Source: Mytilus galloprovincialis
Lineage: Eukaryota > Mollusca > Bivalvia > Mytilida > Mytilidae
Direction of reading: 5' to 3'
Assembly: GCF_965363235.1 (NCBI RefSeq)
Contig: NC_134849.1
Span: forward strand, 60,035,122-60,099,121
DNA: 64,000 nt
This document shows positions 54,001 to 61,342 of this stretch, piece after piece. The notes beneath the pieces are model-generated. The model saw only the letters and a program-made list of their open reading frames with translations, was not told where the DNA came from and ran no database searches. Position 1 is the first letter of the stretch, and every line of letters begins with the position of its first letter. A program made the translations under genes and the position numbers.

Positions 54001-57000
54001 TTCCACTAAAAAAGTGTTGGTGTTTCACTAAGAATGGCCTGGTATTCCTGTAAGAATGCCCTGGTGTTCCTCTAATAATGATGTAGTGTTCCACTAAGAA
54101 CGTCCGGCTGTTCCTCTAATAATGTCCAGGTGTTCCACTAAGATGGTCATTGTCATGTGTTTCACATCGAATGTCCTGGTGTTAATCTAAGAATGACATA
54201 ACGTTCCACTGACATGACTAAGAGGGTCCTGGTGAACCACTAAGAATGTTCTGAAGTTCTAATTTAAATTAGAATAAAAATGTAGCATATTATTTTCTTT
54301 GTATTTACTTACCCAATCTTTCAGGAGAACTTTTCCTCACAGCACTGAGTCTGATATCCTGAAAATTAAAGTTTCAATCCATATAATAATAAAAAAACAA
54401 GTGTCTAACTTTTCTGACTACATTTTGCAAGTACATCCGAAGTCCTTATGATAGCTTGTATCATGTGTCATCATTTTATTATTTGGCATGATGTTAACTA
54501 AATTTACACTTAGTTTAAAAAGAAAGCTTATTTAGGTAAAACATAAACATGATAAAGGAATGTACTTTCAATATTTTCTGTATATTACATGTACTATCAA
54601 TTGTTTTAAACTGTTTGATTTACCTGAGGTAAGCTACATGAAGTTTTTTATTGTTTATTGTAGTTTATCACACTTGATTTTAGTTTTAATCTTTTAATCT
54701 TTTTGTTTGAACTGTTTTTTTCATTTGTCATGTTTAGGCTTTTCATACATGTAGTTTGTTATATGTAGCATGGGTTATTATTATGCACATCATTGAAGGT
54801 TGCTCAGTGATTTATGGTTGCTAACTTCTATGTCTATGACAGAAAGTTGTCTCATAATCTGGTAATACCGGATCTTCTAATTTTTCAAAAGTATAAAATT
54901 TCACTCAAGCTGGTGATAGCAGCCATCTTAAACTTGCAGAGAGGTGAGATTTTGCTTTAGCTCTAAGTTGAAGGCTCACTGTGATTTTAAGATGTAGAAC
55001 AGCAATAGACTGTTCCTTTGTTCTTTGCGAGTGTTTTTTGTCGTTGCTGCACATGTATTGTTTTTTTTTCATGGATGGATACCCATATATCCCTTGTTTT
55101 TCTATTTAACATGATATAAAATACTTACAGCAGGTATATCCAGTCCAGCCTTTCTGTATAAAACTTTGATCAGATAGAGATAAGGATCTTCTGGCTGTTC
55201 ATGTAACACCTTGTTCATCATTTCCTACAATAATACGGTAAATAACTGAAGCTTATACTAATATAAATTCACGGACTAGTAAGATAAAGCGTAGGCCATA
55301 AAAAGAATATGTTTGTTTGCCCTAACCATGCTAACCCTACCTACCTAAACTTTTTTATTGTCATGATGTGAAAAAAGTTTTTTTTTTAATCTGATTGGTA
55401 TGAAGACTTTAAAAAAACGTCCAACACTTCAATTTAAATTGTCTTTTTGCCTAAAAACAAAGAAAATAGCTAACTAGTAACTACCTACATGTACTTACCA
55501 TATATACACTGTCTGCCTTTGGGAAAAGTTTGGGCAAACCAAAGTAATTTTAAGTGTTGCCTTACATGCCTAGCCCTAGGTATAATTTTTTATCAATAAA
55601 TTAAAGACATACACGTACATGCACGTTATATAAGGACTTGATAAAAAAAAAAAAAAACACATGTCACTAGACCAGTGGCCTCTGAAAGATTATGTGCATT
55701 TATTAAATGTTCATGTCCATAATGTCCAGTGGCAGTGATATATCTGCATTGCTGACAAGAATAAGTCTTTAACATTAACCCCTTTCCTGAATTGCAGATC
55801 TTTGATTGTTTCGTTAATATAGTGTTAAAAGCTTTCATGTTGTTCCGGCCCCACGTCGATCTGTCCCAAATCATTACATTCCACGTCGATCCAGCCCAAC
55901 ATCGATCTGGCTCCATATTTAAAGTTGATCAGGCCCCAAAAAAATAATATATTTATAGGGGAAAAAAAGGAAGATATATATTGTAATTCATAAAATTTTA
56001 TAATATTTTAAAAGCTGTACCGTAAAAAAAATCATCAATCATGTCAATACTATCATGATTATCATGATTATGATATTTATCAACTATCGCCATTTGTATG
56101 TTTGAATGTTAATTGTGTATATACTAGTAATATGTATTGTTTTTTAATGTATGAATATTAACTGTATAAATGTATTTTTGTTTGAGCATGTTGAGCACCT
56201 CAATGAAAATTAGATTGTTCTAATTGAGTTACCCTCTTTAACATGTTTAAACATGTTAAATAAAGAATTTATATTATTATTACATGCATTATGGAAAATA
56301 ACTTCATTTTAATATGCAAACATACACAATCATGACAATTACAATCATTTTTGTATCGATTCAAAATAATGTTGTCAATCATCATTGATCATGATACTTA
56401 ACTTCCATGGCATTTACATGTGTATGCTGATTTAAATTTGCCAACAAATCCTCCAAACATGCCAAAGGCAGTATAGATTATTCATTATTTTATTTTGGGC
56501 CCGAATCAACATAGGGCCAGATTGACGTGGGACGGATTGACTAGGGAACGGAATGACCGGATACCATGTTAAAAGATGTACATGTATAACCAACTTTTAT
56601 GGAATCTGACAGTACAATTATGAACTCAAAAAACTTGGGTCCCAGGCTTACAGAATTATAAACCTGGTATCTTTGATGAGTTTTTTTTTGATACATTTAG
56701 GACAGGAGTACATGTACCCTAGGATTTGTGTAGTAAGATTTTACTAAACAAATCCTTGATGTAGAATATATATTGTACGTATACCCATTGGCATTACCAT
56801 GATTACTGCAAGTGGTATAAAATTTATAAATTTTTATTCTATTCTATTCTACCATATAGTGACCGCCTTCAACAAATTGAAGATTATGTCACAGGAGGAA
56901 ACTTACAACAAGACATAGATTGAAAAAATGTACAATTTTTAAAAAATACGAAAAAAAATTAAAAAAATATAAATTGTTTTGTATAATAAAGTAAGATGTT

Positions 57001-58147
57001 GTAATTGAGTCAATATTGATGCTTTGAAATTGAAGATTTGAAAGAGTCTACTGAAGTTCAATTTACAATGTTATCCGGTAGTTTGTTCCAGTCGGTAATA
57101 GTTCTTGGAAAATATGATTCTTTTCTGTACTGTGTTTTGCAGGATGGAATTTGGAAACTGTTCGAATTAGAATGTCTTGTTTGTCTTTTTTGTGGAATTA
57201 ATTTGTTATTTTTAGGAATTGCAACCTTTTCGTGTTCAATTTTGTAAAGCATTACCAATCTGGAGTCTTTTCTTCTGTCAGAGAGACTGCGCCATTCAAG
57301 ATGTTGTAACATGTTACCAACGCTTGAGGTGTTTCTGCATTTGTTGGTAAAAAAACGCGCAGCCCTCCTTTGAACTTTTTCAATGCTATCTATGTCTTGT
57401 TGTAAGTATGGATCCCAAACAGAGCAAGCATACTGTAGTGATAGTCTTACTAGGGACTTATATGCTTGCTCTTTAATGGATGTTGAACTTATGATCAGGT
57501 TCCTCCTTAGAAAGCCTAGTGTGCTATTAGCTTTCTTGCATATGTTGTTAATATGCACATCCCATTTAAGGTTGGAACTGATGGTGACCCCCAGATATTT
57601 TGCTGTTGTTACATGTTCTAAAGAATGATTGTGTAATGTGTAGTTAAATGTGATTGTTTTTTTTATTTCTGGTGACTGAAATTACATTACACTTATCTGG
57701 GTGGAATGCCATTTTCCAGGTAGTTTCCCATGATGCCAGTTTGTCGAGATCTTTTTGCAGTGTTAATGCATCGGAGTTTGATTTTATTGCCAAATAAACT
57801 ATTGTGTCGTTTGCAAATAAACGTACTGTAGATGTTAGACCAGTTGGAATGTCATTAATATAGTACAAGACACTTGGTCCAAGAACTGGCCCCTGTGGAA
57901 CCCCTGACTCAACTGCAACATACTCAGATTTTTCCCCCTCTAGAACTACTGCCTGTTTGCGATTGCTAAGAAAATTTTGTATCCAGTAATTTAATTCCCC
58001 CTGTATCCCGTAATGATGAAGCTTATAAGTTAAAAATAAATAATGGTAAATCAAGAAAAATATGACATGCTTAAATATCAATACCTCAAACAAAGGTGTT
58101 AGTCTATGTTTCTCCATATATGTCTGTATTCTTTGAGGTGTACCCAT
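24079..58147 (-). CDS. C8orf34: C8orf34-like protein with N-terminal RIIa-type domain, ~20 coding exons
   Basis: Exons, 5' to 3' on the minus strand: 58147-58085, 55224-55129, 54358-54313, 52573-52511, 51845-51759, 51380-51177, 47790-47630, 47230-47100, 43627-43482, 40237-40170, 39767-39721, 36945-36905, 34635-34564, 33933-33857, 32631-32598, 32197-32125, 31824-31698, 27638-27536, 26409-26380, 24086-24079 (last one tentative). All are GT-AG with matching phases; total 1677 nt, about 558 residues. Residues 1-53 (GTPQRIQTYMEKHRLTPLFE, then EMMNKVLHEQPEDPYLYLI) are the docking/dimerisation fold seen in PKA RII and C8orf34. Later anchors shared with human C8orf34 as I remember it: YNKPWLTHSKKPK, TEEDPLAGELM, EEEDDAIELLEDADDLRREGV and VKLNI. 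The middle and C-terminus are low-complexity, rich in Ser, Pro, Arg and Asp/Glu, and likely disordered. Molecular function is unknown; AKAP-type partners or ciliary roles are only suggestions from the fold. The start ATG has an in-frame stop just upstream. Introns up to about 4.3 kb. Confidence 0.88.
24222..25685. mobile_element. TA-flanked MITE (family TGGATTCA) split by a large minisatellite
   Basis: The left end 'ctgtgagttcattattt' follows TA at 24220-24221 and continues 'ggataccaattttaacag'. The right part 'gacaaaaccacgaaatcaaa', 'ccacgaaaatctggtaccca' and 'atatatgaatccag' closes the element at about 25685. In the intact relative at 61343-61551 these parts are joined by about 100 bp containing 'gtatacagagattggcaaaa'. 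Here that place is filled by the array at 24330-25595. It lies in the last intron of the C8orf34-like gene. Confidence 0.75.
24330..25595. repeat. Minisatellite, 27-bp and 35-bp units, ~40 copies
   Basis: The unit is 'agatttctaggtgttata' followed by 'catgtatac' (27 bp), or by 'catttatacatgtatac' (35 bp). Variants gtgtcatac and longer catgtatacatgtatac also occur. Long and short units are mixed in blocks that themselves recur, so the array shows higher-order structure. The many overlapping open frames here, on both strands, are products of the repeat and not genes. Confidence 0.95.
26789..27050 (-). mobile_element. TTAA-flanked MITE (family GGTGGTACC), copy 1
   Basis: Ends 'ggtggtacctaacactac' and 'gtgttgggtaccacc' are inverted repeats, with TTAA on each side (26785-26788 and 27051-27054). 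The interior carries 'gggagataactctgtaaaat' and 'gtttgtcaaactgctatata'. It is the opposite orientation to the copies at 36584 and 49707. TTAA targets point to piggyBac-like mobilisation (inference). Confidence 0.8.
28245..28412. mobile_element. MITE inserted in the satellite, 'gaatccgccac' end
   Basis: The left 'ggcagaggatttagggggg' and right 'aatttctgaatccgccactt' are imperfect inverted ends. The interior is G/C-rich with 'gggggcccgccccacccc' and 'cgggccccacttaggtcgg', unlike the host satellite. Confidence 0.6.
29195..29385. mobile_element. MITE inserted in the satellite, 'ggatctgcccc' end
   Basis: The left 'gcaggggttgattcagacgg' and right 'aaatcctggatctgcccctc' are imperfect inverted ends. 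The interior has 'cctcgctctgctcggcaaaa' and 'gcgccccaccta'. The satellite unit resumes on both sides. Confidence 0.65.
29480..31280. other. Intron of the C8orf34-like gene, little recognised
   Basis: Contains a perfect 20-bp palindrome 'atcgactcctaggagtcgat' at about 29700-29719 and a related 'taagagtcgattagccc' near 30122, possibly the ends of one element of about 450 bp. A small block at about 30360-30450 ('gcttccggaatcggatccga') is less AT-rich. No splice-flanked coding segment was found. Confidence 0.4.
31285..31600 (-). repeat. R3-type repeat, two short copies
   Basis: The phrase 'gattgccaatgagacaacta' then 'tccatcaaagtt' appears at about 31300 and again at about 31544, with 'cctatattcctacaaa' and its complement between them. 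Confidence 0.6.
31900..32055 (+). repeat. Dispersed mussel repeat (GGTCGGGTTGTTGTCTC type)
   Basis: Contains 'cagctgaggaccacctcctg' and 'ggtcgggttgttgtctcttt' then 'gacatattccccattt'. The same appears at about 39310-39370 and, reversed, at about 44765-44830. It lies in the intron between exons 31698-31824 and 32125-32197. Confidence 0.65.
33345..33840. repeat. R3-type repeat fragments
   Basis: Phrases 'ccaatgagacaactctccct', 'gcttttataggtaactat' and 'gcctgtaccaagtcaggaat' recur in other R3 fragments of the window (for example 9540-9560 and 17340-17400). It sits just before exon 33857-33933. Confidence 0.5.
35441..35692. mobile_element. MITE with ATACCTGCCAA ends
   Basis: Starts 'atacctgccaactgtcact', ends 'aacttggcaggtat'. 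Flanks 'gatcaattc' and 'gatcattcc' resemble each other and could be a worn target duplication of 8-9 bp. The interior includes 'gggatttcccccatgg' and 'acccccatgggtatttt', which are also partly inverted. Confidence 0.7.
36584..36854 (+). mobile_element. TTAA-flanked MITE (family GGTGGTACC), copy 2
   Basis: Starts 'ggtggtacccaacactttc', ends 'gtagtgttaggtaccacc'; TTAA at 36580-36583 and 36855-36858. It is close in sequence to copy 3 at 49707-49979 and lies 50 bp downstream of the small exon 36905-36945 in gene direction. Confidence 0.85.
37001..37193. mobile_element. MITE with AGGGCTGTTCCAGAAA ends
   Basis: Starts 'agggctgttccagaaagtac' followed by tatgccccc; ends 'gggggaacatagtattttc' followed by tggaaaagccct. 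A fragment of the same end is at about 43866-43890. Confidence 0.75.
37450..37664. mobile_element. TA-flanked MITE (family TGGATTCA), diverged copy
   Basis: Starts 'ctgtggattcattatac' after TA, ends 'aataaatgaatctatag'. The interior is diverged from the copy at 61343. Confidence 0.6.
38111..38376. mobile_element. Foldback element, ~130-bp imperfect arms
   Basis: Starts 'cagaatgcattgagtgtgta' then ggtaaaggta; ends with 'tacctttacctacacactc' then aatgtattctg. Inner pairs include 'tcattattaggttaggtgt' with 'acctaacaaaataatga', and tagtctagtcc with ggactagtcta. The whole piece can fold into one hairpin. Confidence 0.8.
39290..39520 (+). repeat. Dispersed mussel repeat fragment
   Basis: 'ggctcttggtcgggttgttg' and 'tctctttgacaaattcccca', then 'ggaggaactgaggacacc'; the first phrases match the fragment at 31975-32050. 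Confidence 0.5.
40626..40786. mobile_element. Foldback element, ~72-bp imperfect arms
   Basis: Left arm 'agattccacaactgcaacat' then gtgtattacca; right arm 'tggtaatacacgagttatag' then tggtggaatct. The loop is 'gcgtgaggcttgccgagc'. It lies in the intron between exons 40170-40237 and 43482-43627. Confidence 0.75.
40978..41440 (+). mobile_element. 463-bp MITE (family M463), copy 1
   Basis: Terminal inverted repeats 'ggtgtaataccacca' and 'tggtggtattacacc'. The sequence is the same, as far as I can see by eye, as 42755-43217, with equal length. No coding capacity. Flanks of the two copies differ, so this is transposition or conversion rather than a simple tandem duplication. Confidence 0.85.
42755..43217 (+). 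mobile_element. 463-bp MITE (family M463), copy 2
   Basis: Same ends and interior as copy 1, displaced by 1777 bp. TA borders this copy on both sides, which would suit a Tc1/mariner-type target, but copy 1 does not show TA on its left. A further terminal-like 'gatgtaataccactac' follows at about 43287. Confidence 0.85.
44415..44640. repeat. Minisatellite, ~27-bp unit, ~8 copies
   Basis: Unit 'gggagataacttcttgattc' then tggaaa, with variants gaggtaac and an insert 'tgatttttcgaaaa'. It is intronic in the C8orf34-like gene. The reverse open frame at 44468-44653 is a product of the repeat. Confidence 0.8.
44765..45110 (-). repeat. Dispersed mussel repeat, longer copy
   Basis: 'aatgtgtcaaagagacaaca' then acccgacc, 'ggtcttcaatgtagcgagaa', 'ggcgtccttcagctggcccc', 'aggctcctgacttgggacag' and 'caaccctccccctatacc'. 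It joins the sequence types seen separately at 31900-32055 and 23210-23280, so those belong to one family. Confidence 0.65.
45837..46025. mobile_element. Diverged copy of the 184-bp MITE
   Basis: 'ttcaaaatctaaagaatcat' then gagtaat on the left, 'attacccatgatgcattaga' then ttctgg on the right, and 'cattggttgaatttccattg' inside, as in 21227-21410. Confidence 0.7.
46672..46881. mobile_element. TA-flanked MITE (family TGGATTCA)
   Basis: Starts 'ctatggattcatctttttt', ends 'aataatgaatccacat', with TA on both sides. The interior has 'aaagtttcgtggttttgcaa' and 'ttggtatccaacgaataata'. A reverse open frame across it is not a gene. Confidence 0.75.
47300..47420 (-). pseudogene. Decayed partial copies of the C8orf34-like exon 47100-47230
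   Basis: On the minus strand, 'gttaacagatggtgacatat' then ttaggagaagtaataataaa parallels the start of the real exon and its acceptor: DGDIFRRSNNK against DDDIFRSSNYK. It then meets a stop (TGA). The intron sequence before the acceptor is also copied ('gagttattac' on the + strand). A second piece at about 47393-47418 ('ggatcctcctctgttgtg') resembles the TEEDP part of the same exon. Local tandem duplication followed by decay fits best. Confidence 0.65.
48500..49130. repeat. Two diverged direct copies of a dispersed repeat
   Basis: 'caattattggaaatattaat' then tatttggaaaacaaaagg near 48679, and 'ttaattattggcaatattaa' then ttatgtggaaaacaaaaggg near 48997. Both run on to 'attgtcctatattagttat'. The preceding text 'gatatcgcgggtccgtgac' (48517) belongs to the first copy. 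Confidence 0.6.
49339..49492. mobile_element. Long hairpin, ~65-bp arms
   Basis: Left arm 'taaggaatgactgtaatatt' through 'ggtgcacactg'; right arm 'cagtgtgcaccacatttttt' through 'attacagtcatttctta'. The loop is about 24 bp and contains acgcgcgt. A conserved-looking flank, 'gtcagccaatcagaagacg' at about 49601, may be part of a larger element. Confidence 0.8.
49707..49979 (+). mobile_element. TTAA-flanked MITE (family GGTGGTACC), copy 3
   Basis: Starts 'ggtggtacccaacactttc' and ends 'gtagtgttaggtaccacc'. The right flank is TTAA; the left is TTGA, a worn target. Same orientation as copy 2. Confidence 0.8.
49990..51170. other. Intron of the C8orf34-like gene, nothing recognised
   Basis: AT-rich sequence between the MITE and exon 51177-51380. 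No inverted repeats, arrays or splice-flanked coding segments were noticed. Confidence 0.4.
52340..52440. mobile_element. Half copy of the TGGATTCA MITE
   Basis: 'ttggcaaaactatgaaatca', 'tcaatccacgaaaactggta' and 'gaaaataaataaatctaca' match the right half of 61343-61551. The left half is absent; instead a 'ccccccaatgagacctcc' end lies directly upstream. Confidence 0.55.
52690..52775 (-). repeat. R3-type fragment
   Basis: 'ggtatgagtgccaatgagag' and 'agttacaatttataaaagta' then aaccatta; the reverse of the end of the copy at 17105-17400. Confidence 0.55.
52905..53232 (+). mobile_element. Non-autonomous element with a GACGGACGAAC microsatellite
   Basis: Left 'tacacgaatgccccactcgc' and right 'cgtaggtggggcataaaaaa' share an inverted core (atgccccac / gtggggcat). 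Before the right end is a run of gacggacgaac-type repeats at about 53113-53180. I know this arrangement as a frequent bivalve element. Open frames here on both strands are not genes. Confidence 0.65.
53252..54101. repeat. 425-bp tandem duplication
   Basis: The block starting 'tttaaattgattaaagtacg' at 53253 recurs at 53678 and the following sequence matches almost base for base, including irregular minisatellite units. Copies: 53252-53676 and 53677-54101. The high identity indicates a recent event. Confidence 0.9.
53310..54250. repeat. Minisatellite, ~22-bp unit
   Basis: Units such as 'gaatgtcctggtgttactct' then aa, and 'gaacgtccaggtgttcctct' then aa, about forty in all, with substitution-rich variants. 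It is included in, and extends beyond, the 425-bp duplication. It ends about 60 bp before exon 54313-54358 of the C8orf34-like gene. Confidence 0.9.
55838..56575. mobile_element. Composite element with inverted 'cgatctggccca' clusters
   Basis: The left cluster (55848-55940) repeats cacgtcgatctgtccc, cacgtcgatccagccc and catcgatctggctcc. The right cluster (56498-56570) has the inverse: gggccagattgacgtggg, acggattgactaggg. Between them lies a + strand LINE/SINE-like 3' tail (about 56100-56283) with 'aattgagttaccctctttaa' and a terminal (ATT)n. It may be one large foldback element with a nested insertion. The 96-codon reverse open frame at 55626-55916 is explained by the left cluster. Confidence 0.5.
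56836..58035 (-). mobile_element. 5'-truncated, dead LINE (non-LTR retrotransposon)
   Basis: Minus-strand reading first gives the palm and later part of a reverse transcriptase: KLHHYGIQGELNYWIQNFLS, ESGVPQGPVLGPSVLYYIND, then LFANDT where the catalytic motif should be FADD, so one essential Asp is replaced by Asn. After a frame change near 57560-57650 it continues with the C-terminal region typical of Jockey/CR1-superfamily LINEs: VWDPYLQQDIDSIEKVQRRA. It stops at about 57058. A non-coding tail follows to a (TAGAA)n terminus at 56836-56856. The endonuclease and ORF1 are missing. It is inserted in the first intron, about 50 bp past the exon 58085-58147 donor, in the gene's own orientation. 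Clade not resolved. Confidence 0.85.
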
Positions 58148-58804
58148 AATTTAATATTTTTAAAAACAGGCTGAGACAAGAATTTGTTTTGATGTTACTC
58201 AGAGGTACGGGGAAAGTAACGAACTCGGATCTTTTTTTGTTGAAGTTTGTTTTGACCAATAGAAGTACACTGGTTTTCTACGATATTCAACTATCTGTTT
58301 TTAGGTTCTTCAAGAAAAATTATTATCTATACACACAAAGATTAGAATAAATATCTCTAGTACAGAAATATTTTTGTCATTAAAGCATTAACTAGTGTGA
58401 AATGAACAAGGACGATATCCCAGAGTAAACAATGTTGAAACAAGTTTGACCTTCCATGTTGTACACATTTTGGGACACAAACGGATCAAGTAATTAAGGC
58501 CAAGGTGAGTGACAAGACAAAACATCATAATTTAACCATTTATCAACTTCTATCTAAACGGAAAAGGTAATAAAATAATGTCAGAATTAAACATACTAAC
58601 TCATCAACATCAATAGAAACAAGTGCCTGTGACAATATGCTAGCCCTCCCCCTTTTTATATTGCTTTAATTTCTGAATGCTGTATGCAGGTCTGTTTTGT
58701 CTGATTCACTTTAACCCTCGTACCTATGTGCTCTTTTTTTAGGGTGTGCTAATTTTGATTCAAAACGCACCTGCATGCTCAAACAATTGTGCTACAAGTC
58801 TTTA
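58148..58804. promoter_or_regulatory. Upstream region of the C8orf34-like first coding exon
   Basis: Immediately upstream of the ATG (minus strand) there is an in-frame stop and, about 24 bp further up, 'cttgtctcag', which could be a splice acceptor at about 58172. If so, transcription starts further right, towards kynureninase. No TATA-like element is convincing. Confidence 0.3.
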
Positions 58805-59096
58805 GGCAGCAACCATTTGATTTTCTGGGGGGGGGGGGGGGGCTATGGTTTTTTTTGGAAAAAAAAGTTTGTTTCCAGTTTTTGGAGAAAAAAATAATTT
58901 GTTTTTGATTCTGAGAAAAAAAAATTGTTTGTTTCACCCTCAGCTGCCACTAAATGTAATGCTAAAATTGAAAGAAAAAAATTGTTTTCGACTTGTCGCG
59001 AAAAAAATAGATTGTTTTTCGCCACAGGCGAAAAAAAAAGTTTGTACTGAAAAAAAAACCATAGCCCCCCCCCCAGAAAATCAAATGGTTGCTGCC
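58805..59096. mobile_element. PIF/Harbinger-like MITE, sister of the P4HA 3'UTR copy
   Basis: Ends 'ggcagcaaccatttgatttt' and 'aaaatcaaatggttgctgcc', with TTA on both sides (58802-58804 and 59097-59099). It differs from 22473-22751 mainly by longer G and C runs and a few substitutions. Open frames of 104-130 codons across it are accidental. Confidence 0.85.
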
Positions 59097-59304
59097 TTAC
59101 CCCCAAACATAGGACGATATATAATGAAAATTTTAATGTTCCAGGGAATGTCAACATATATTTTGGGTCCCACTTTCACAAGAGTTGTAAACACTAGACA
59201 CATCCATTTTAATAGAAAGGGAATAACCCAGTGGTAAATCTGCATGTATTTATCTTTACTGTTACATGTACATTTTACAAATTTAAAAACAATCATTTAA
59301 TATA

Positions 59305-59530
59305 AAAAAAGAAGATGTGGTATGATTGCTAATGAGACAACTCTCCATAAGAGACCAAAAGACACAAAAATTTAAACCTATCAGTCATTGTAAGGCCTTC
59401 AACAATCAGAGCAAAGCCCATACTGCATAGTCAGCTACATGTATAACAGACCCCGAAATGACAAAAATAAAACTATCCATACAAAAAAACAATGTCTAAT
59501 TGGACCAGTAATGTAACATAAGAAGAAACT
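59305..59530 (-). repeat. R3 repeat, long reverse copy
   Basis: 'gatgtggtatgattgctaat' then gagacaactctcc, 'taaggccttcaacaatcaga' and 'ccatactgcatagtcagcta'. This is the mussel-type repeat whose pieces occur throughout the window. Confidence 0.65.
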
Positions 59531-60156
59531 ATAAAAAAAAAAGTTGAAAACAGCTTAACTCATTAACTCATCAGATGGATACAAATAGAAATACATATAA
59601 ACATGATAAAGTTAAAGTTATATAACAAGTCCCTATTAGAAATTAACATCACATACCACTGTTACGTCCTTTCATATTGAAATTTTAATGAAAATTTGCA
59701 TATATAGGCTATTTTTTACCTTATCAATTAAATAAAATATGTAATAAAAATATACCTGCATGTGCTACTTTTTGTGTAAAATGAGGTTGAAATTTCAGAT
59801 ATTTGTTCAAAATTTGGATTTGTTGACAAATTTTTCCTTTCAAAAGAATTACATAACTTTTTTTGTTTTAAAAAACAAACACAAGCTGATTTTAAAATAT
59901 ATTTTTGTAAAATTATTTGTAAAATCTATTCTATATAAGTATCCAACAAGTTTGTGAATTTTTCTAAGATATAACTCATTTTGATCAAATGTTCATGAAT
60001 TAAGAAAAAAAACGTATTTTTTGGCTGTATATCAAATTAAAAAAAATTGCATTATTGACTTTTTTATGAAAATTGGTAGAAATAATCTTCATACTTAATT
60101 AAGCCAAGGATTTGTATTTGTCACTATACAAATCCTTGATTAAACCTAATCAGTCA

Positions 60157-60468
60157 GGGGACTTACTGAAGTAAGTGATTTTATGTCATATTATCCTAGA
60201 TTCAGTACAAGGTCATCACCTGAAATGACCTGGTCATCCTAGACAACACAGATGTTGGTTCTGATAAGTTTAGAAACATAATTAGTCCCTGGATCATTAG
60301 TATTCTATATTTAAAGCTACAGTAAAATTAAATCACTTCTTCTAGTGATTATTTTCTACTACTTAAATAGGTGATTATTAAAGAAAGACAACTCTTACTT
60401 CCAACCTTTATGGAAATAATGTTACTTGAATCAGTGATTTAGAAAATCACTCATTTAAGTAAGTCCCC
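60157..60468. mobile_element. MITE with GGGGACTTACT ends
   Basis: Left 'ggggacttactgaagtaagt' then gatttt; right 'aaaatcactcatttaagtaa' then gtcccc. The inverted arms are about 30 bp with further partial pairing inside. Confidence 0.7.
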
Positions 60469-60647
60469 CAACTGCTAATGTGATTTTAAAAACGAGGGGT
60501 TCATGAAATCCTTTTCAAGTTGTATCAATTTGATAAAAATCACTCAAAAAAGGCATCTTTCCCTGATATGTTACTGTCTAAAAAAAATTAACTGTTTGAG
60601 GTCCTGAAAATAACAAGTTACGTTAGCAATGTTAACAACGTCATTAC

Positions 60648-60701
60648 CTCCTCTGTATCATATGCCCCAAAAAGAGCACATACATCATGTACATAGGAAA
60701 T
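60648..60701 (-). CDS. Possible alternative 5' exon of the C8orf34-like gene
   Basis: Minus strand: acceptor 'gttattacag' at 60711-60702, 54 nt open in the relevant frame (ISYVHDVCALFGAYDTEE), then donor GTAATG. It is phase 0 at its end and so could be joined to exon 55224-55129 in place of exon 58147-58085. I know no family match for these 18 residues. It may also be a chance splice-like segment. Confidence 0.4.
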
Positions 60702-60839
60702 CTGTAATAACAAACCTGTGTCTTACAATCATGACAACTATGATCCATCATTTGTTTTTACTCATTCCAATCTAACTTAACATGCTAAAGTTAATTTAGA
60801 AAAATGTTACTTTCATTATATTACTCAACTTTTGTTCAC

Positions 60840-60960
60840 TTGAAACATGTTACAGATTTTTTTAATTCATTGAATATTTTAAATTTGTGGTTTCCCTTTA
60901 CCCATCATGCATGCACATGAAATCCACGAAAACAGGCATCCAAAAAATATAAATGAATAG
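60840..60960. mobile_element. Half copy of the TGGATTCA MITE
   Basis: 'tcattgaatattttaaattt', 'gaaatccacgaaaacaggca' and 'aatataaatgaat' match the right half of the family; the left half is absent. Confidence 0.45.
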
Positions 60961-61342
60961 TACTAATGACAGGATTCAACAACTACACACTCCATAAGAA
61001 CAATGTACAATGAAGTCACAGAAATTTAACATGTTTAAGGAAAGAAGAAAATGATAACTTTTTCACATTGAAGTAGAAAATAGAATCTGAATATATATGT
61101 ATCAGCTGCATGTCTAACATGTCTTAGGAATGTAAATAACTCTGCATATACCTTCAAAATAATTTACCAGTAAATAAAAACGCTTTGACACTCTATAACA
61201 TTAACTTGTTTTATACTCTAAGTTTCAGCATGGTCAACATTGTCAAGCAATCTATATATTAATAAGGTTGTGTAATTTATGGGTATACAATACTGTAGTA
61301 GGGGCAGAAAATATTAACTCATCCAACATTTTGTCCAAGTTA

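Noticed and set aside
55626-55916. 96-codon reverse open frame with Cys and His residues suggesting a zinc finger
   Set aside because: The N-terminal half is the 'cgatctggccc' motif cluster and there is no splice support. The CxxC-like spacing is not a standard finger.
57038-57628. Plus-strand open frames of 69 and 81 codons
   Set aside because: They are antisense shadows of the LINE reverse transcriptase region.
58843-59237. 104- and 130-codon open frames
   Set aside because: They cross a MITE with long A, T and G runs and occur likewise in its sister copy at 22502-22722.
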